Positions 1 to 11,950 of a DNA stretch of 64,000 bases are shown here, one piece after another. The notes under the pieces are model-generated. The model did not search any database and had not been told where the DNA came from. It saw only the letters and a list, made by a program, of their open reading frames with translations. How positions within the stretch are numbered: the stretch's first letter is position 1; every line of letters begins with the position of its first letter. Source of the DNA: Anaerococcus sp. Marseille-Q7828 (lineage in GTDB: Bacteria; Bacillota; Clostridia; Tissierellales; Peptoniphilaceae); NCBI RefSeq assembly GCF_949769285.1, contig NZ_OX458331.1, forward strand, positions 1,302,001 through 1,366,000. Reading direction: 5' to 3'. Both the position numbers and the translations under genes were made by a program.

Positions 1-141
1 AATGGTTCTGACAAGACAGAAGGCTTTAGATACAAAAATACTATTGGCACCTACCTACACGGACCATTACTCGCTAGGAATGAAGTTTTATGCGAGAATG
101 TATTTAAATTGATCGAAAAAAATGCTAATTTATCCAAGTAA
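1..141 (+). CDS. gatD: GatD, lipid II isoglutaminyl synthase glutaminase subunit (3' fragment)
   Basis: The gene is cut by the left window edge; only the last 46 residues are present. The reading frame is open from base 1 and contains the GTYLHGPLL segment, which in GatD (a CobB/CobQ-like class I glutamine amidotransferase) carries the catalytic histidine near the C-terminus. GatD supplies ammonia to MurT, which amidates the D-glutamate of lipid II stem peptides. The partner murT should lie just outside the window to the left. CobQ-type glutaminases share this tail, so the assignment rests on a short stretch. Confidence 0.75.
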   Translation, partial: NGSDKTEGFRYKNTIGTYLHGPLLARNEVLCENVFKLIEKNANLSK

Positions 142-195
142 TTACTTTAGTGCAAAATAAGTATAAATTTATTAGTTAAAAATTTTTAAAATTTT

Positions 196-229
196 ATACC
201 AATTTAACAATAATGTAGTATACTAATAT
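196..229 (+). promoter_or_regulatory. weak promoter candidate for yerC
   Basis: A TATACT hexamer at 219-224 and TAATAT at 224-229 lie downstream of a very AT-rich stretch (about 180-210) that could act as an UP element. No good -35 is present at 16-18 bp; TTTAAC at 203-208 is too close to the first and 15 bp from the second. Position, about 30 bp before the ribosome binding site, is the main support. Confidence 0.3.
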
Positions 230-258
230 AGAAAAGAAAATACCTTTTAGGGGGAAGT

Positions 259-582
259 ATGACAGATTCAAAATTACGAAATGAACAAACCGATGAACTT
301 TTTGAAGCAATCTTGATGTTAAAAGATGTTGATGAATGTTATAGTTTTTTTACAGATATATGTACAGCTAGAGAAATTCAATCAATAGCTCAAAGATTAC
401 ACGTAGCTAAGCTATTAAAAATAAGAAAAACATATAATGTAATTGAAGAAGAAACGGGGGCTTCTACTGCAACTATCTCTAGAGTTAATAGATCATTAAA
501 CTATGGTCTAAGTGGTTATGACCTTGTTTTGGATAAGCTTATAGAAAAAGATTTAAAGAAACAAAGAGAAAATAATAAATAG
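259..582 (+). CDS. yerC: YerC/YecD family TrpR-like DNA-binding protein
   Basis: This 107-residue protein matches the TrpR-related YerC/YecD family: an all-helical N-terminus followed by a helix-turn-helix around residues 55-80 (EETGASTATISRVNRSLNYG). The family is presumed to bind DNA, but its targets and any ligand are poorly characterised. A strong AGGGGGA ribosome binding site precedes the ATG. The gene sits immediately before pcrA-ligA, the same order as yerC-pcrA-ligA in Bacillus. A terminator separates it from pcrA, so it is probably transcribed alone. Confidence 0.88.
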   Translation: MTDSKLRNEQTDELFEAILMLKDVDECYSFFTDICTAREIQSIAQRLHVAKLLKIRKTYNVIEEETGASTATISRVNRSLNYGLSGYDLVLDKLIEKDLKKQRENNK

Positions 583-612
583 AAAATAGTAAATTTCTAA
601 GATACAATATAA

Positions 613-638
613 GAGTTGGCTTATGCCACTCTTTTTTT
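613..638 (+). terminator. rho-independent terminator after yerC
   Basis: GAGT(T)GGC at 613-620 pairs with GCCACTC at 625-631 around a 4-nt loop with one bulged T, followed by seven T residues. It lies 30 nt after the yerC stop. Confidence 0.7.
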
Positions 639-648
639 GTAGTATAAT
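621..648 (+). promoter_or_regulatory. promoter candidate for pcrA-ligA-gatCAB
   Basis: A consensus TATAAT lies at 643-648 with a weak TTATGC -35 at 621-626 (16-bp spacer). The -35 falls inside the 3' half of the yerC terminator. The ribosome binding site AGGAAGG and the pcrA ATG follow within 25 nt. Confidence 0.45.
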
Positions 649-671
649 TAATAGGTAGGAAGGATTTAATT

Positions 672-4870
<4,199 letters not shown>

Positions 4871-4871
4871 T

Positions 4872-5150
4872 ATGGATACAAAGGAAGTTGAAAAGATTTA
4901 TAATCTTTCCAATCTGAGCCTAGAAGGTAAGGATTTGGAGCTTATGACTGAAAAATTCAATCAGGTATTAGATTTTATTGAGGGAATTTTTGATGTAGAT
5001 ACTGAAGGTGTTCCTATGACAGAAAGTATTTATAACCATAAAGCAGTATTTAGAGAGGATGAAGTTTTTGAAGAAACTTCAAGAGAAGATGCTCTCAAAA
5101 ATGCTGGTGACAAAGAATTTGGATATTTTAGATTGGATTGGAAGTTATAG
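4872..5150 (+). CDS. gatC: Asp/Glu-tRNA amidotransferase subunit C
   Basis: This 92-residue protein matches GatC, the small belt-like subunit that wraps GatA and GatB and stabilises the amidotransferase converting Glu-tRNA(Gln) (and Asp-tRNA(Asn)) to the cognate amide form. It shows the N-terminal helix (YNLSNLSLEGKDLELM) and a C-terminal segment ending FRLDWKL, close to the family VP-x-VL ending. It begins one base after the ligA stop and its stop codon overlaps the upstream region of gatA. Confidence 0.93.
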   Translation: MDTKEVEKIYNLSNLSLEGKDLELMTEKFNQVLDFIEGIFDVDTEGVPMTESIYNHKAVFREDEVFEETSREDALKNAGDKEFGYFRLDWKL

Positions 5151-5155
5151 TGGAT

Positions 5156-6562
5156 ATGATGAATATAGAAAATTTAGTAAATAAGTTTAAATCTGGTGAA
5201 ATTTCAGTAAGCCAATATACAAAAGAAACTTTAGATAAAATTAAAGATAATAAATATAATGCATATATTTCTTATGATGAAGAAGATAGCATAAAAAGAG
5301 CTGAGTATTTAGAAGAAAAACTAAAAAACGGTGAAGAACTTGGTAAGCTATTTGGTTTACCAATCACTATTAAAGATAATATTTCCTATAAAAATATGAA
5401 AATGACCTGTGGATCTAAAATGCTAGAAGATTTCACACCAATATATAATGCCACAGTCATAGATAATCTTTTGGATGAAGATGCTATCATAATAGCAAAA
5501 ACTAATATGGATGAATTTGCTATGGGTGCAAGCTCAAAAACATCGTATTTTGGTCATGTACAAAACAATCTAGATACTGAAAGAATATCAGGCGGATCTT
5601 CATCAGGATCAGCTGTATCCGTATCAAGTGATGATGTTTTGGTATCAGTTGGAACAGATACAGGTGGATCAGTAAGAGGACCTGCATCATATACAAATAT
5701 TATCGGATACAAACCAACCTACTCGTTAATGAGTAGATATGGGGTGGTATCCATGTCAAATACTTTAGATCAAGTTTCTCTATTTGCAAAAAACATAGAT
5801 GATTTAAGGACTCTAGCTAGTGTATCTTCATCTGCTGATAAAAATGATATGACTTCTATACTAGAACCATATGATTACCAAAAAGAAAGCTATGATTTTA
5901 AAGGCAAAAAAATTGGATATATCTCTACAGAAAGCAATCTTTACCATGGGATTGATGATGCAGTAAAAGAAGACTACCACAATGCCCTAGATAGACTCAA
6001 AGAACTTGGAGCGGAATTAATTGAAATAGAATTAAAATATGCTAAGTTCGCAAATCCTGTTTATAATATTGTAATGAGTTGTGAAGTTTCATCTAATATG
6101 AGCAGATTTGACGGGGTTAGATTTGGTCATCAAACTAAGGACTATAAGGATGTAAATGAACTTTTTGTAAAATCAAGATCTGAAGGCTTAGGAGAAGAAG
6201 TCCAAAGAAGAATTGCCCTAGGTACTATGTATCTATCTGCCAACGATGGTCAAAAAGTCTATAAAAAAGGTCTACAACTTAGAACATTGATAAAAGAAGA
6301 ACTTGAAGAGTATTTCAAAGAAGTAGATTTGATAGTCACTCCAACAACAACTAATCTACCACCAAAAATCTGCGAAAATAATGACGATCCACTCAGTGAT
6401 TTTAGAGCTGATGGTTTTAATGTAATAGTAAACTTAGCTGGAATGTGCGGAATATCAGTACCAGTAAGAGATGGACTTTCTGGATCTATCCAATTTATAG
6501 GCGATAGATTTGATGATAATAATATAATCAATGCTGCACAAAGATTTTTAGAGGAGGAATAA
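5156..6562 (+). CDS. gatA: Asp/Glu-tRNA amidotransferase subunit A (amidase)
   Basis: GatA hydrolyses glutamine and channels ammonia to GatB. The amidase-signature triad is intact: Lys73 in ITIKDN, the cis-Ser in SGGSSSGS (about Ser148) and the nucleophile in GTDTGGS (Ser172). About 468 residues from the ATG at 5156, slightly short but complete. The start is uncertain: the frame is open to a TTG at 5138, and a GTG at 5150 and an ATG at 5159 also exist. GGAAG at 5140-5144 sits 5 nt from the GTG and 11 nt from the ATG. The stop shares TAATG with gatB. Confidence 0.95.
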   Translation: MMNIENLVNKFKSGEISVSQYTKETLDKIKDNKYNAYISYDEEDSIKRAEYLEEKLKNGEELGKLFGLPITIKDNISYKNMKMTCGSKMLEDFTPIYNATVIDNLLDEDAIIIAKTNMDEFAMGASSKTSYFGHVQNNLDTERISGGSSSGSAVSVSSDDVLVSVGTDTGGSVRGPASYTNIIGYKPTYSLMSRYGVVSMSNTLDQVSLFAKNIDDLRTLASVSSSADKNDMTSILEPYDYQKESYDFKGKKIGYISTESNLYHGIDDAVKEDYHNALDRLKELGAELIEIELKYAKFANPVYNIVMSCEVSSNMSRFDGVRFGHQTKDYKDVNELFVKSRSEGLGEEVQRRIALGTMYLSANDGQKVYKKGLQLRTLIKEELEEYFKEVDLIVTPTTTNLPPKICENNDDPLSDFRADGFNVIVNLAGMCGISVPVRDGLSGSIQFIGDRFDDNNIINAAQRFLEEE

Positions 6563-7980
6563 TGACTACAAAAACAATAATAGGACTAGAAATCCACGTA
6601 GAATTAGCTACAAATACAAAAATGTTTTGCTCCTGTAAAAATGAATTTGGAGCAGTACCAAATACTCATGTATGCCCAGTATGCCTAGGTCATCCAGGGG
6701 CTCTTCCAGTTGTCAATAAAAAAGCAGTTGAACTTGCTATAACAGCTGGTCTTGCTTTTAATTGTGATATAGCCAAAGATCAAAAAATGGATAGAAAAAA
6801 ATATTTCTATCCAGACTTAACAAAGGGATATCAAATAACACAATTTGACAAGCCATTTGCTACAAATGGTTATATAGAGCTTAAAAATGGTAAAAAAATC
6901 GGTCTTATAGAAATCCATATGGAAGAAGATACCGGTAAGTCTAATCACGATGAGGAAAATAGAGCTCTTATGGATTATAACAGAGCTGGTGTGCCATTGA
7001 TTGAAATAGTAACAAAACCAGACATAAATTCACCAGATGAAGCTCGTGAATTCGTAGAGACCCTAGCCTCAACTTTGAAATTTTTAGAAATATCCGACTG
7101 TATCATGGCTCAAGGTTCTATGCGTGTAGACGTTAATATCAATATGGTTGATGAAGAAACTGGCAAAAAGACAGCTATTTCTGAAATCAAGAATATGAAC
7201 TCTATTAAGGCTATAGAAAACGCACTAGCTTTTGAAGAAGAACGTCATAGAGAGCTTCTAGCAAATGGGGAAAGTGGAATAAAGGAAACTAGACGTTGGG
7301 ATGATGAAAAGCTTCAAACCATCCATATGCGTGATAAGCTTCTTGGAAATGATTATAGATTCTCTGTAGATGGGGACATACCTGAAATAAAACTTGAAGA
7401 CATTTTCATAGACAATCTTAAAAATAATCTACCAGAGCTTCCTAGCAAAAAAGAAAAAAAATACACAGAGGAATATTCCCTAAGTGAATATGATGCTAAT
7501 CTTTTAGCAAATGATAGAAACCTTGCTAATTTATTTGAAGAAACTAATGAAATTGTAAAAGATCCAAAGGTTGTTGCAAACTGGATACTTACAGAATTAT
7601 CAAGAAGACTCAATGAAAGTGAGATTTCAGCTGATCAAATGAATCTATCTATTGAAAACTTTGCCAAACTAATAAACCTTGCTAAGGATAATAAAGTTAA
7701 TAATAACGTAGCAAAGAAACTTTTAAGAGAAATCTTTGAATCAAATGAAGATCCAGAAAAATTAGCTGAGGATAGAAATTTACTACAAATATCTGATAGC
7801 AATTTCCTAGAAGAAGTGGTAGATGAAGTCTTAGCAGAAAATCCAGAATCTATCGAGGATATCAAAAATGGTAAAGATAGAGCTTTTGGTTTCTTAGTAG
7901 GTCAAGCTATGAAGAAGACTAAGGGTAAGGGAAATCCTGTTGAAATAAATGCATTACTTAAGGAAAAAATAGGAGAATAG
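6562..7980 (+). CDS. gatB: Asp/Glu-tRNA amidotransferase subunit B
   Basis: A 472-residue GatB: the N-terminal kinase-like cradle begins with the TTKTIIGLEIHVELAT signature, has the Cys-rich zinc site (FCSCKNEF, VCPVCLGHPG) and the conserved DRKKYFYPDL and MEEDTGKSNHD motifs. The helical GatB/YqeY tail (about 325-472) binds the tRNA elbow. It phosphorylates the misacylated tRNA and transfers ammonia from GatA. The ATG overlaps the gatA stop (TAATG) after a GGAGG site. A terminator starts at its own stop codon, ending the pcrA-to-gatB operon. Confidence 0.97.
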   Translation: MTTKTIIGLEIHVELATNTKMFCSCKNEFGAVPNTHVCPVCLGHPGALPVVNKKAVELAITAGLAFNCDIAKDQKMDRKKYFYPDLTKGYQITQFDKPFATNGYIELKNGKKIGLIEIHMEEDTGKSNHDEENRALMDYNRAGVPLIEIVTKPDINSPDEAREFVETLASTLKFLEISDCIMAQGSMRVDVNINMVDEETGKKTAISEIKNMNSIKAIENALAFEEERHRELLANGESGIKETRRWDDEKLQTIHMRDKLLGNDYRFSVDGDIPEIKLEDIFIDNLKNNLPELPSKKEKKYTEEYSLSEYDANLLANDRNLANLFEETNEIVKDPKVVANWILTELSRRLNESEISADQMNLSIENFAKLINLAKDNKVNNNVAKKLLREIFESNEDPEKLAEDRNLLQISDSNFLEEVVDEVLAENPESIEDIKNGKDRAFGFLVGQAMKKTKGKGNPVEINALLKEKIGE

Positions 7981-8002
7981 GAGTGGATTACACTCCTTTT
8001 TT
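7980..8002 (+). terminator. rho-independent terminator after gatB
   Basis: GGAGTG (7980-7985, starting in the gatB stop codon) pairs with CACTCC (7991-7996) around a 5-nt loop, followed by six T residues. The T tract ends only 5 nt before the next start codon. Confidence 0.8.
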
Positions 8003-8007
8003 GGAAT

Positions 8008-9270
8008 ATGAAAACACTTATCAAAAATACATCAATCCTAGATATGCTTAGTCCTGATATTATCAATGGAGATATTTATATTGAAGATGATAAAATACTA
8101 GAAGTAGGGTATCTTGAGAACTTTAAGGCTGATAAAGTTATTGATGGTACAAACTTTCTAACTATGCCAGGCTTTGTCAACTGCCATACCCATGTTGCCA
8201 TGAGTTATTTTAGAAATTATGGCAATGATACTACTTTGATGACTTGGCTAAATGATTATATATTTCCCGTTGAAGAGAAGTTAAACGATGAGATTGTTTA
8301 CAATGCATCTATTTTATCTTTTGCTGAAATGATTAAATCTGGTACAACAAGTTTTGCTGATATGTACTTTTTTGAAGAGGCAACTATCAAAGCCTTGGAA
8401 ATAGGCAAATTGAGGGCACAAATCTCAAGGGGCCTATCTTCACCAGATTCAGGTGATTATAGAATTAATGAAAATATCAACTTGTTTAAAAATTATGATG
8501 GGAAAGATGATAGAATAGATATTGCCCTAGGACCTCATGCTGTATATACAATCGATAAGGATTATTTGAAAAAAATAGCAAGTATTGCGAGAGAATATAA
8601 AATGCCTATTCACATCCACTTATCAGAAACTAAATTTGAAAATGACCAGTGCATGAAAAAATATGGTCAAAGTCCAACAGAAGTATTCGATGAATGTGGA
8701 ATTTTCGATAATAGAACTATAGCAGCACATGGTGTATATCTAAGCGATGATGATCTAAAAATCTTAAGTGAAAAAAATGTTTCTATAGTTCATAATCCTA
8801 CAAGCAATCTAAAATTATCTTCAGGTATACTAGATGTTAATAGATTGATGGATGCTGGAATAAATGTGTGTTTAGGCACAGATTCAGCAGCAAGTAACAA
8901 CAAGCAATCAATGCTTAGAGAAATAGAAATGGCTGCTCTTTTAGCAAAATACCATTCTCCAGATGCTTTGAAAGCATTCGATATATTAAAGATGGCTACT
9001 GTTAATGGTGGAAAAGCCTTGGGACTTTTTGACCAAATAGCTAGTATAGAAAAAGGTAAGAAGGCTGATTTAATTTTGATTAATCTAGATAATATTAATC
9101 ACTTACCAAATAATGATATACTTAGCTCCGTTTGCTACTCAACTTATGAAGATGATATCAAGTACGTATTTATTGATGGAGACTTAGTCTTAGATAATGG
9201 TAACTTTGTATATCTTGATGAGGAACATATTAAATCAAAAGCAAAGAGTTTATCTAAGGAATTAATATGA
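8008..9270 (+). CDS. mtaD: amidohydrolase, MTA/SAH (or guanine-type) deaminase family
   Basis: This 420-residue metal-dependent hydrolase has the amidohydrolase layout: small beta domain, CHTHVAMS metal ligands (His60, His62), GPHAVYT, IHIHLSET with the third histidine, and the aspartate in GTDSAASNN. It most resembles 5-methylthioadenosine/S-adenosylhomocysteine deaminases, which convert MTA or SAH to the inosyl form. Related TRZ/ATZ enzymes deaminate other substrates, so specificity is not settled. The start lacks a good ribosome binding site: only GGA lies between the preceding terminator and the ATG. It overlaps the next gene by 4 nt (ATGA). Confidence 0.82.
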   Translation: MKTLIKNTSILDMLSPDIINGDIYIEDDKILEVGYLENFKADKVIDGTNFLTMPGFVNCHTHVAMSYFRNYGNDTTLMTWLNDYIFPVEEKLNDEIVYNASILSFAEMIKSGTTSFADMYFFEEATIKALEIGKLRAQISRGLSSPDSGDYRINENINLFKNYDGKDDRIDIALGPHAVYTIDKDYLKKIASIAREYKMPIHIHLSETKFENDQCMKKYGQSPTEVFDECGIFDNRTIAAHGVYLSDDDLKILSEKNVSIVHNPTSNLKLSSGILDVNRLMDAGINVCLGTDSAASNNKQSMLREIEMAALLAKYHSPDALKAFDILKMATVNGGKALGLFDQIASIEKGKKADLILINLDNINHLPNNDILSSVCYSTYEDDIKYVFIDGDLVLDNGNFVYLDEEHIKSKAKSLSKELI

Positions 9271-10445
9271 TTGGAGTGGATTTAGTTGATATCGACAAAT
9301 TTTCGTCGAAAAGCAATATCCGAAAGATTTTTACTGAAAATGAAATTTCTCATGCAGAAAGTAAAGTAAATACAAGTGAATCTTTGGCTGGAATTTTTGC
9401 GGCAAAAGAAGCTGTTATTAAGGCATTTGGCTTCAATCTATACTATATTTTAAGAAAGAAAATTGAGATAGTATATGAAAAATCAAAGCCTATTGCCTAT
9501 ATCAACGGACAAAAATCCATGGCAGATGTTTCCATAAGCCATGATGGTTCATATGCCATTGGCGTTTGTTCTACTAACATGCACAATATTCATATAATAG
9601 ATCAAGAAGTTAAAAATATTTTACCAAAAAGAAAATCTGATAGTCACAAAGGTACATATGGTAGAATTGGATTATTAGGTGGAAGTCCTGGTATGGCAGG
9701 ATCTATCTACATGGCTAGCCTTGCCACTTTAAGATCGGGTGCAGGTTTAACTTATATTCTTGCCCCAGAATCTATAGCAGACATTCTTGCAATAAAATCC
9801 AATGAACAGATAATAAAACAAATAGGCTGCTATAGTTTTTGCTACGACGATACTGTAAAAAAACAGATCTTATCAGCTAGTGAAAATTTGGATGTTCTAG
9901 CCATTGGCCCTGGTATGGGTCAAGCTCAGGATTTACATAGATTAATTGATGAAATTATCAATAATATCAATAAGAAATTTGTTATTGATGCTGATGGTAT
10001 CAATGCCATTAGCAAAGATTTAAATATATTAAACGCAAACAGGGAAATGATACTAACACCACATCTGGGAGAATTTGCCAGACTAAGTAAACTTTCGGTT
10101 GATGAAATAAAAAAAGATAAAATAAATCTAGCTAAAAATTTTGCAAAAACTTATAACGTAGTTTTGGTACTAAAAAGTAACCAAACAATTATAACAGATG
10201 GTGATAAACTATACATAAATAAAATTGGAAATTCTGGTATGGCAACAGCTGGAAGTGGAGATGTCTTGACAGGAATAATATCTTCACTTTTTAAAAGACT
10301 AGATGCCTATGAGGCAGCAGTTTTGGGAGTCTATATCCATTCTTTAGCTGGAGATTTAGCAGCTGACGATCTTGGAGAAGAATCTATTATTGCAAGCGAT
10401 ATTATAAATTATTTACCTGATGCATTTAAATTATTAAGGAATTAG
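9267..10445 (+). CDS. acpS/nnrD: fusion of holo-ACP synthase (AcpS) and NAD(P)H-hydrate dehydratase (NnrD)
   Basis: A 392-residue two-domain protein. Residues 1 to about 108 resemble AcpS, which attaches phosphopantetheine to acyl carrier protein: MIGVDLVDID with the Mg-binding Asp5, FTENEI, and FAAKEAVIKAFG with Glu48. Residues from about 125 are NnrD (CARKD, ribokinase-like), which repairs hydrated NAD(P)H with ADP or ATP: GRIGLLGGSPGMAGS, AIGPGMG, IDADGINAI, TPHLGEF and GSGDVLTG. The frame runs through the join without a stop. NnrD is usually fused to the NnrE epimerase, which is absent here. The AcpS part is a little short. Overlaps mtaD by 4 nt and lies one base before alr. Confidence 0.9.
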   Translation: MIGVDLVDIDKFSSKSNIRKIFTENEISHAESKVNTSESLAGIFAAKEAVIKAFGFNLYYILRKKIEIVYEKSKPIAYINGQKSMADVSISHDGSYAIGVCSTNMHNIHIIDQEVKNILPKRKSDSHKGTYGRIGLLGGSPGMAGSIYMASLATLRSGAGLTYILAPESIADILAIKSNEQIIKQIGCYSFCYDDTVKKQILSASENLDVLAIGPGMGQAQDLHRLIDEIINNINKKFVIDADGINAISKDLNILNANREMILTPHLGEFARLSKLSVDEIKKDKINLAKNFAKTYNVVLVLKSNQTIITDGDKLYINKIGNSGMATAGSGDVLTGIISSLFKRLDAYEAAVLGVYIHSLAGDLAADDLGEESIIASDIINYLPDAFKLLRN

Positions 10446-10446
10446 T

Positions 10447-11559
10447 ATGGAATCATATCTTAATGTAAATTTAGATTACATTGATAGAAATATAGAAAAT
10501 ATAAGAGCATTAAAACCCAACAAACTATTTTGTGCAGTACTCAAAGCGAATGCATATGGTCTAGGACTTGTTCCTATAGCTCAATCAATTGAAGACAAGG
10601 TTGACTATTTTGCAGTGGCAAGATTGGAAGAGGCAATTTGCCTTAGAAAGAGTGGTATAAAAAAACCGATCATGCTTTTAGGTTATATAGCCTACAATGA
10701 GGTTGATGAATGCATAAAATATGATGTAGACATCCCAATATATGACATTTCATATGCTAAAAAGATTAATGATAATATCAACAACAAAGTGAATGTACAT
10801 ATAGCTATTGATAGTGGTCACGGGCGATTGGGTTTTAGAGAAAATCAGATTGACGATATTTTAGCTTTGAAAAATCTAAACAACTTAAATATTATAGGCA
10901 TTTTTAGCCATTATTCGACAGCTGATGAAATAGATCTTACATTTACTAAATTACAAAATGAAAGATTTGAAAGAATCTTAACAAATACCAGTAAATATTT
11001 TGATTTTAAGTACATACATATAGAAAATAGTGCTGGAGCTCTAAAGATTAAAAGCCAAAGTAATATGATGAGAGTAGGGTTGGCTTTATATGGCTTATAT
11101 CCATCTATCGAAATGCAAAATAATGTTAAACTATATCAGTCATTTGAATTCAAAACACATATTTCATTTGTAAAGAATATAGAAAAAGGAATGCCAATTT
11201 CATATGGTCGTACATATATAACAGAAAAAAATATGCAAATTGCTACAATTCCTATTGGATATGCTGATGGTTTTTTGAGAGCTTTTTCCAATGTAGGGGA
11301 AGTTCTAATAAAGGGAAAGCTTTGCAGAGTTCTAGGTAGAGTATGTATGGACCAAATAATGGTTGATGTTACAGCTCTTGACGTAAATATTGATGATGAG
11401 GTTATAGTATATTCTGATATTTATGAAGAAGCTAATAAAATTAATACCATAAGCTATGAATTAATGACAGACATAGGTATGAGAATTCCACGTGTCTACA
11501 TAAAAAACGGTAAAGTAATAGATGTGATTAATTATTTAGGAGAAATCTATGAAAATTAA
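10447..11559 (+). CDS. alr: alanine racemase
   Basis: A 370-residue PLP enzyme making D-alanine for peptidoglycan. The N-terminal TIM barrel carries LKANAYGLG with the PLP lysine (Lys33), then a GHGRLGF segment and an IENSAGAL region. The C-terminal beta domain holds the second catalytic residue, tyrosine in ISYGRTY, and the LGRVCMDQIMVDVT signature. It is one base after the acpS/nnrD gene and overlaps mazF by 11 nt. The acpS, nnr, alr, mazF order echoes the Bacillus acpS-alr-ndoAI-ndoA region. Confidence 0.96.
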   Translation: MESYLNVNLDYIDRNIENIRALKPNKLFCAVLKANAYGLGLVPIAQSIEDKVDYFAVARLEEAICLRKSGIKKPIMLLGYIAYNEVDECIKYDVDIPIYDISYAKKINDNINNKVNVHIAIDSGHGRLGFRENQIDDILALKNLNNLNIIGIFSHYSTADEIDLTFTKLQNERFERILTNTSKYFDFKYIHIENSAGALKIKSQSNMMRVGLALYGLYPSIEMQNNVKLYQSFEFKTHISFVKNIEKGMPISYGRTYITEKNMQIATIPIGYADGFLRAFSNVGEVLIKGKLCRVLGRVCMDQIMVDVTALDVNIDDEVIVYSDIYEEANKINTISYELMTDIGMRIPRVYIKNGKVIDVINYLGEIYEN

Positions 11560-11902
11560 AAGAGGAGATTTATTCTATGCAGATTTATCTCCCGTGGTTG
11601 GCAGCGAGCAGGGGGGAGTAAGACCTGTAATTGTCGTACAAAATGATGTCGGCAATAAATATTCGCCAACTATTATAGTGGCTCCAATAACTAGTCAACT
11701 AAATAAGGCAAAACTTCCCACTCATGTGAAGATTAAGGGCAATGAATTTGGCCTGCCCAAAAATAGTGTAGCTCTTCTTGAGCAATTAAGAACAATAGAT
11801 AAGAGAAGGTTACGCGAAAAAATAGGAACATTTGATAACAATGTCATGGTAAAGATAAATGAAGCTATGGCTATATCATTAGATCTAATAAGTGATTATT
11901 AA
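11549..11902 (+). CDS. mazF: MazF/PemK-family endoribonuclease toxin (NdoA/EndoA type), no antitoxin gene beside it
   Basis: This 117-residue protein is close to NdoA of Bacillus, an mRNA interferase: KRGDLFYADLSPVVGSEQGG contains the catalytic Arg and the loop with the conserved Ser-Glu-Gln-Gly-Gly, followed by RPVIVVQND, VAPITSQ, LPTHV and LLEQLRTIDK. Length is typical. In Bacillus and most clostridia a ribbon-helix-helix antitoxin gene separates alr and the toxin gene; here alr and the toxin overlap by 11 nt and no antitoxin lies downstream either, where a terminator and the convergent murC follow. The ribosome binding site (AGGAGA) lies inside the end of alr. Confidence 0.95.
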   Translation: MKIKRGDLFYADLSPVVGSEQGGVRPVIVVQNDVGNKYSPTIIVAPITSQLNKAKLPTHVKIKGNEFGLPKNSVALLEQLRTIDKRRLREKIGTFDNNVMVKINEAMAISLDLISDY

Positions 11903-11950
11903 AAAAAGGTGCCGTTGCAAATATATAAATGCAACAACACCTTTGTTTTT
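11901..11950. terminator. two-way terminator between mazF and murC
   Basis: AAAGGTG and GTTGCA (11905-11919, split by a CC) pair with TGCAAC and CACCTTT (11930-11944, split by AA) around a 10-nt loop. An A tract on the left and a T tract on the right let it end both the mazF transcript (+) and the murC transcript (-). Confidence 0.8.

Noticed and set aside
9560-9660. Sequencing frameshift joining separate acpS and nnrD genes
   Set aside because: No start codon with a ribosome binding site is seen at the domain junction and the frame is continuous with a plausible linker, so a true fusion is simpler.
11400-11560. A hidden antitoxin gene in another frame of the alr 3' end
   Set aside because: The alr C-terminal domain is conserved there and I saw no ribbon-helix-helix-like frame with a ribosome binding site.
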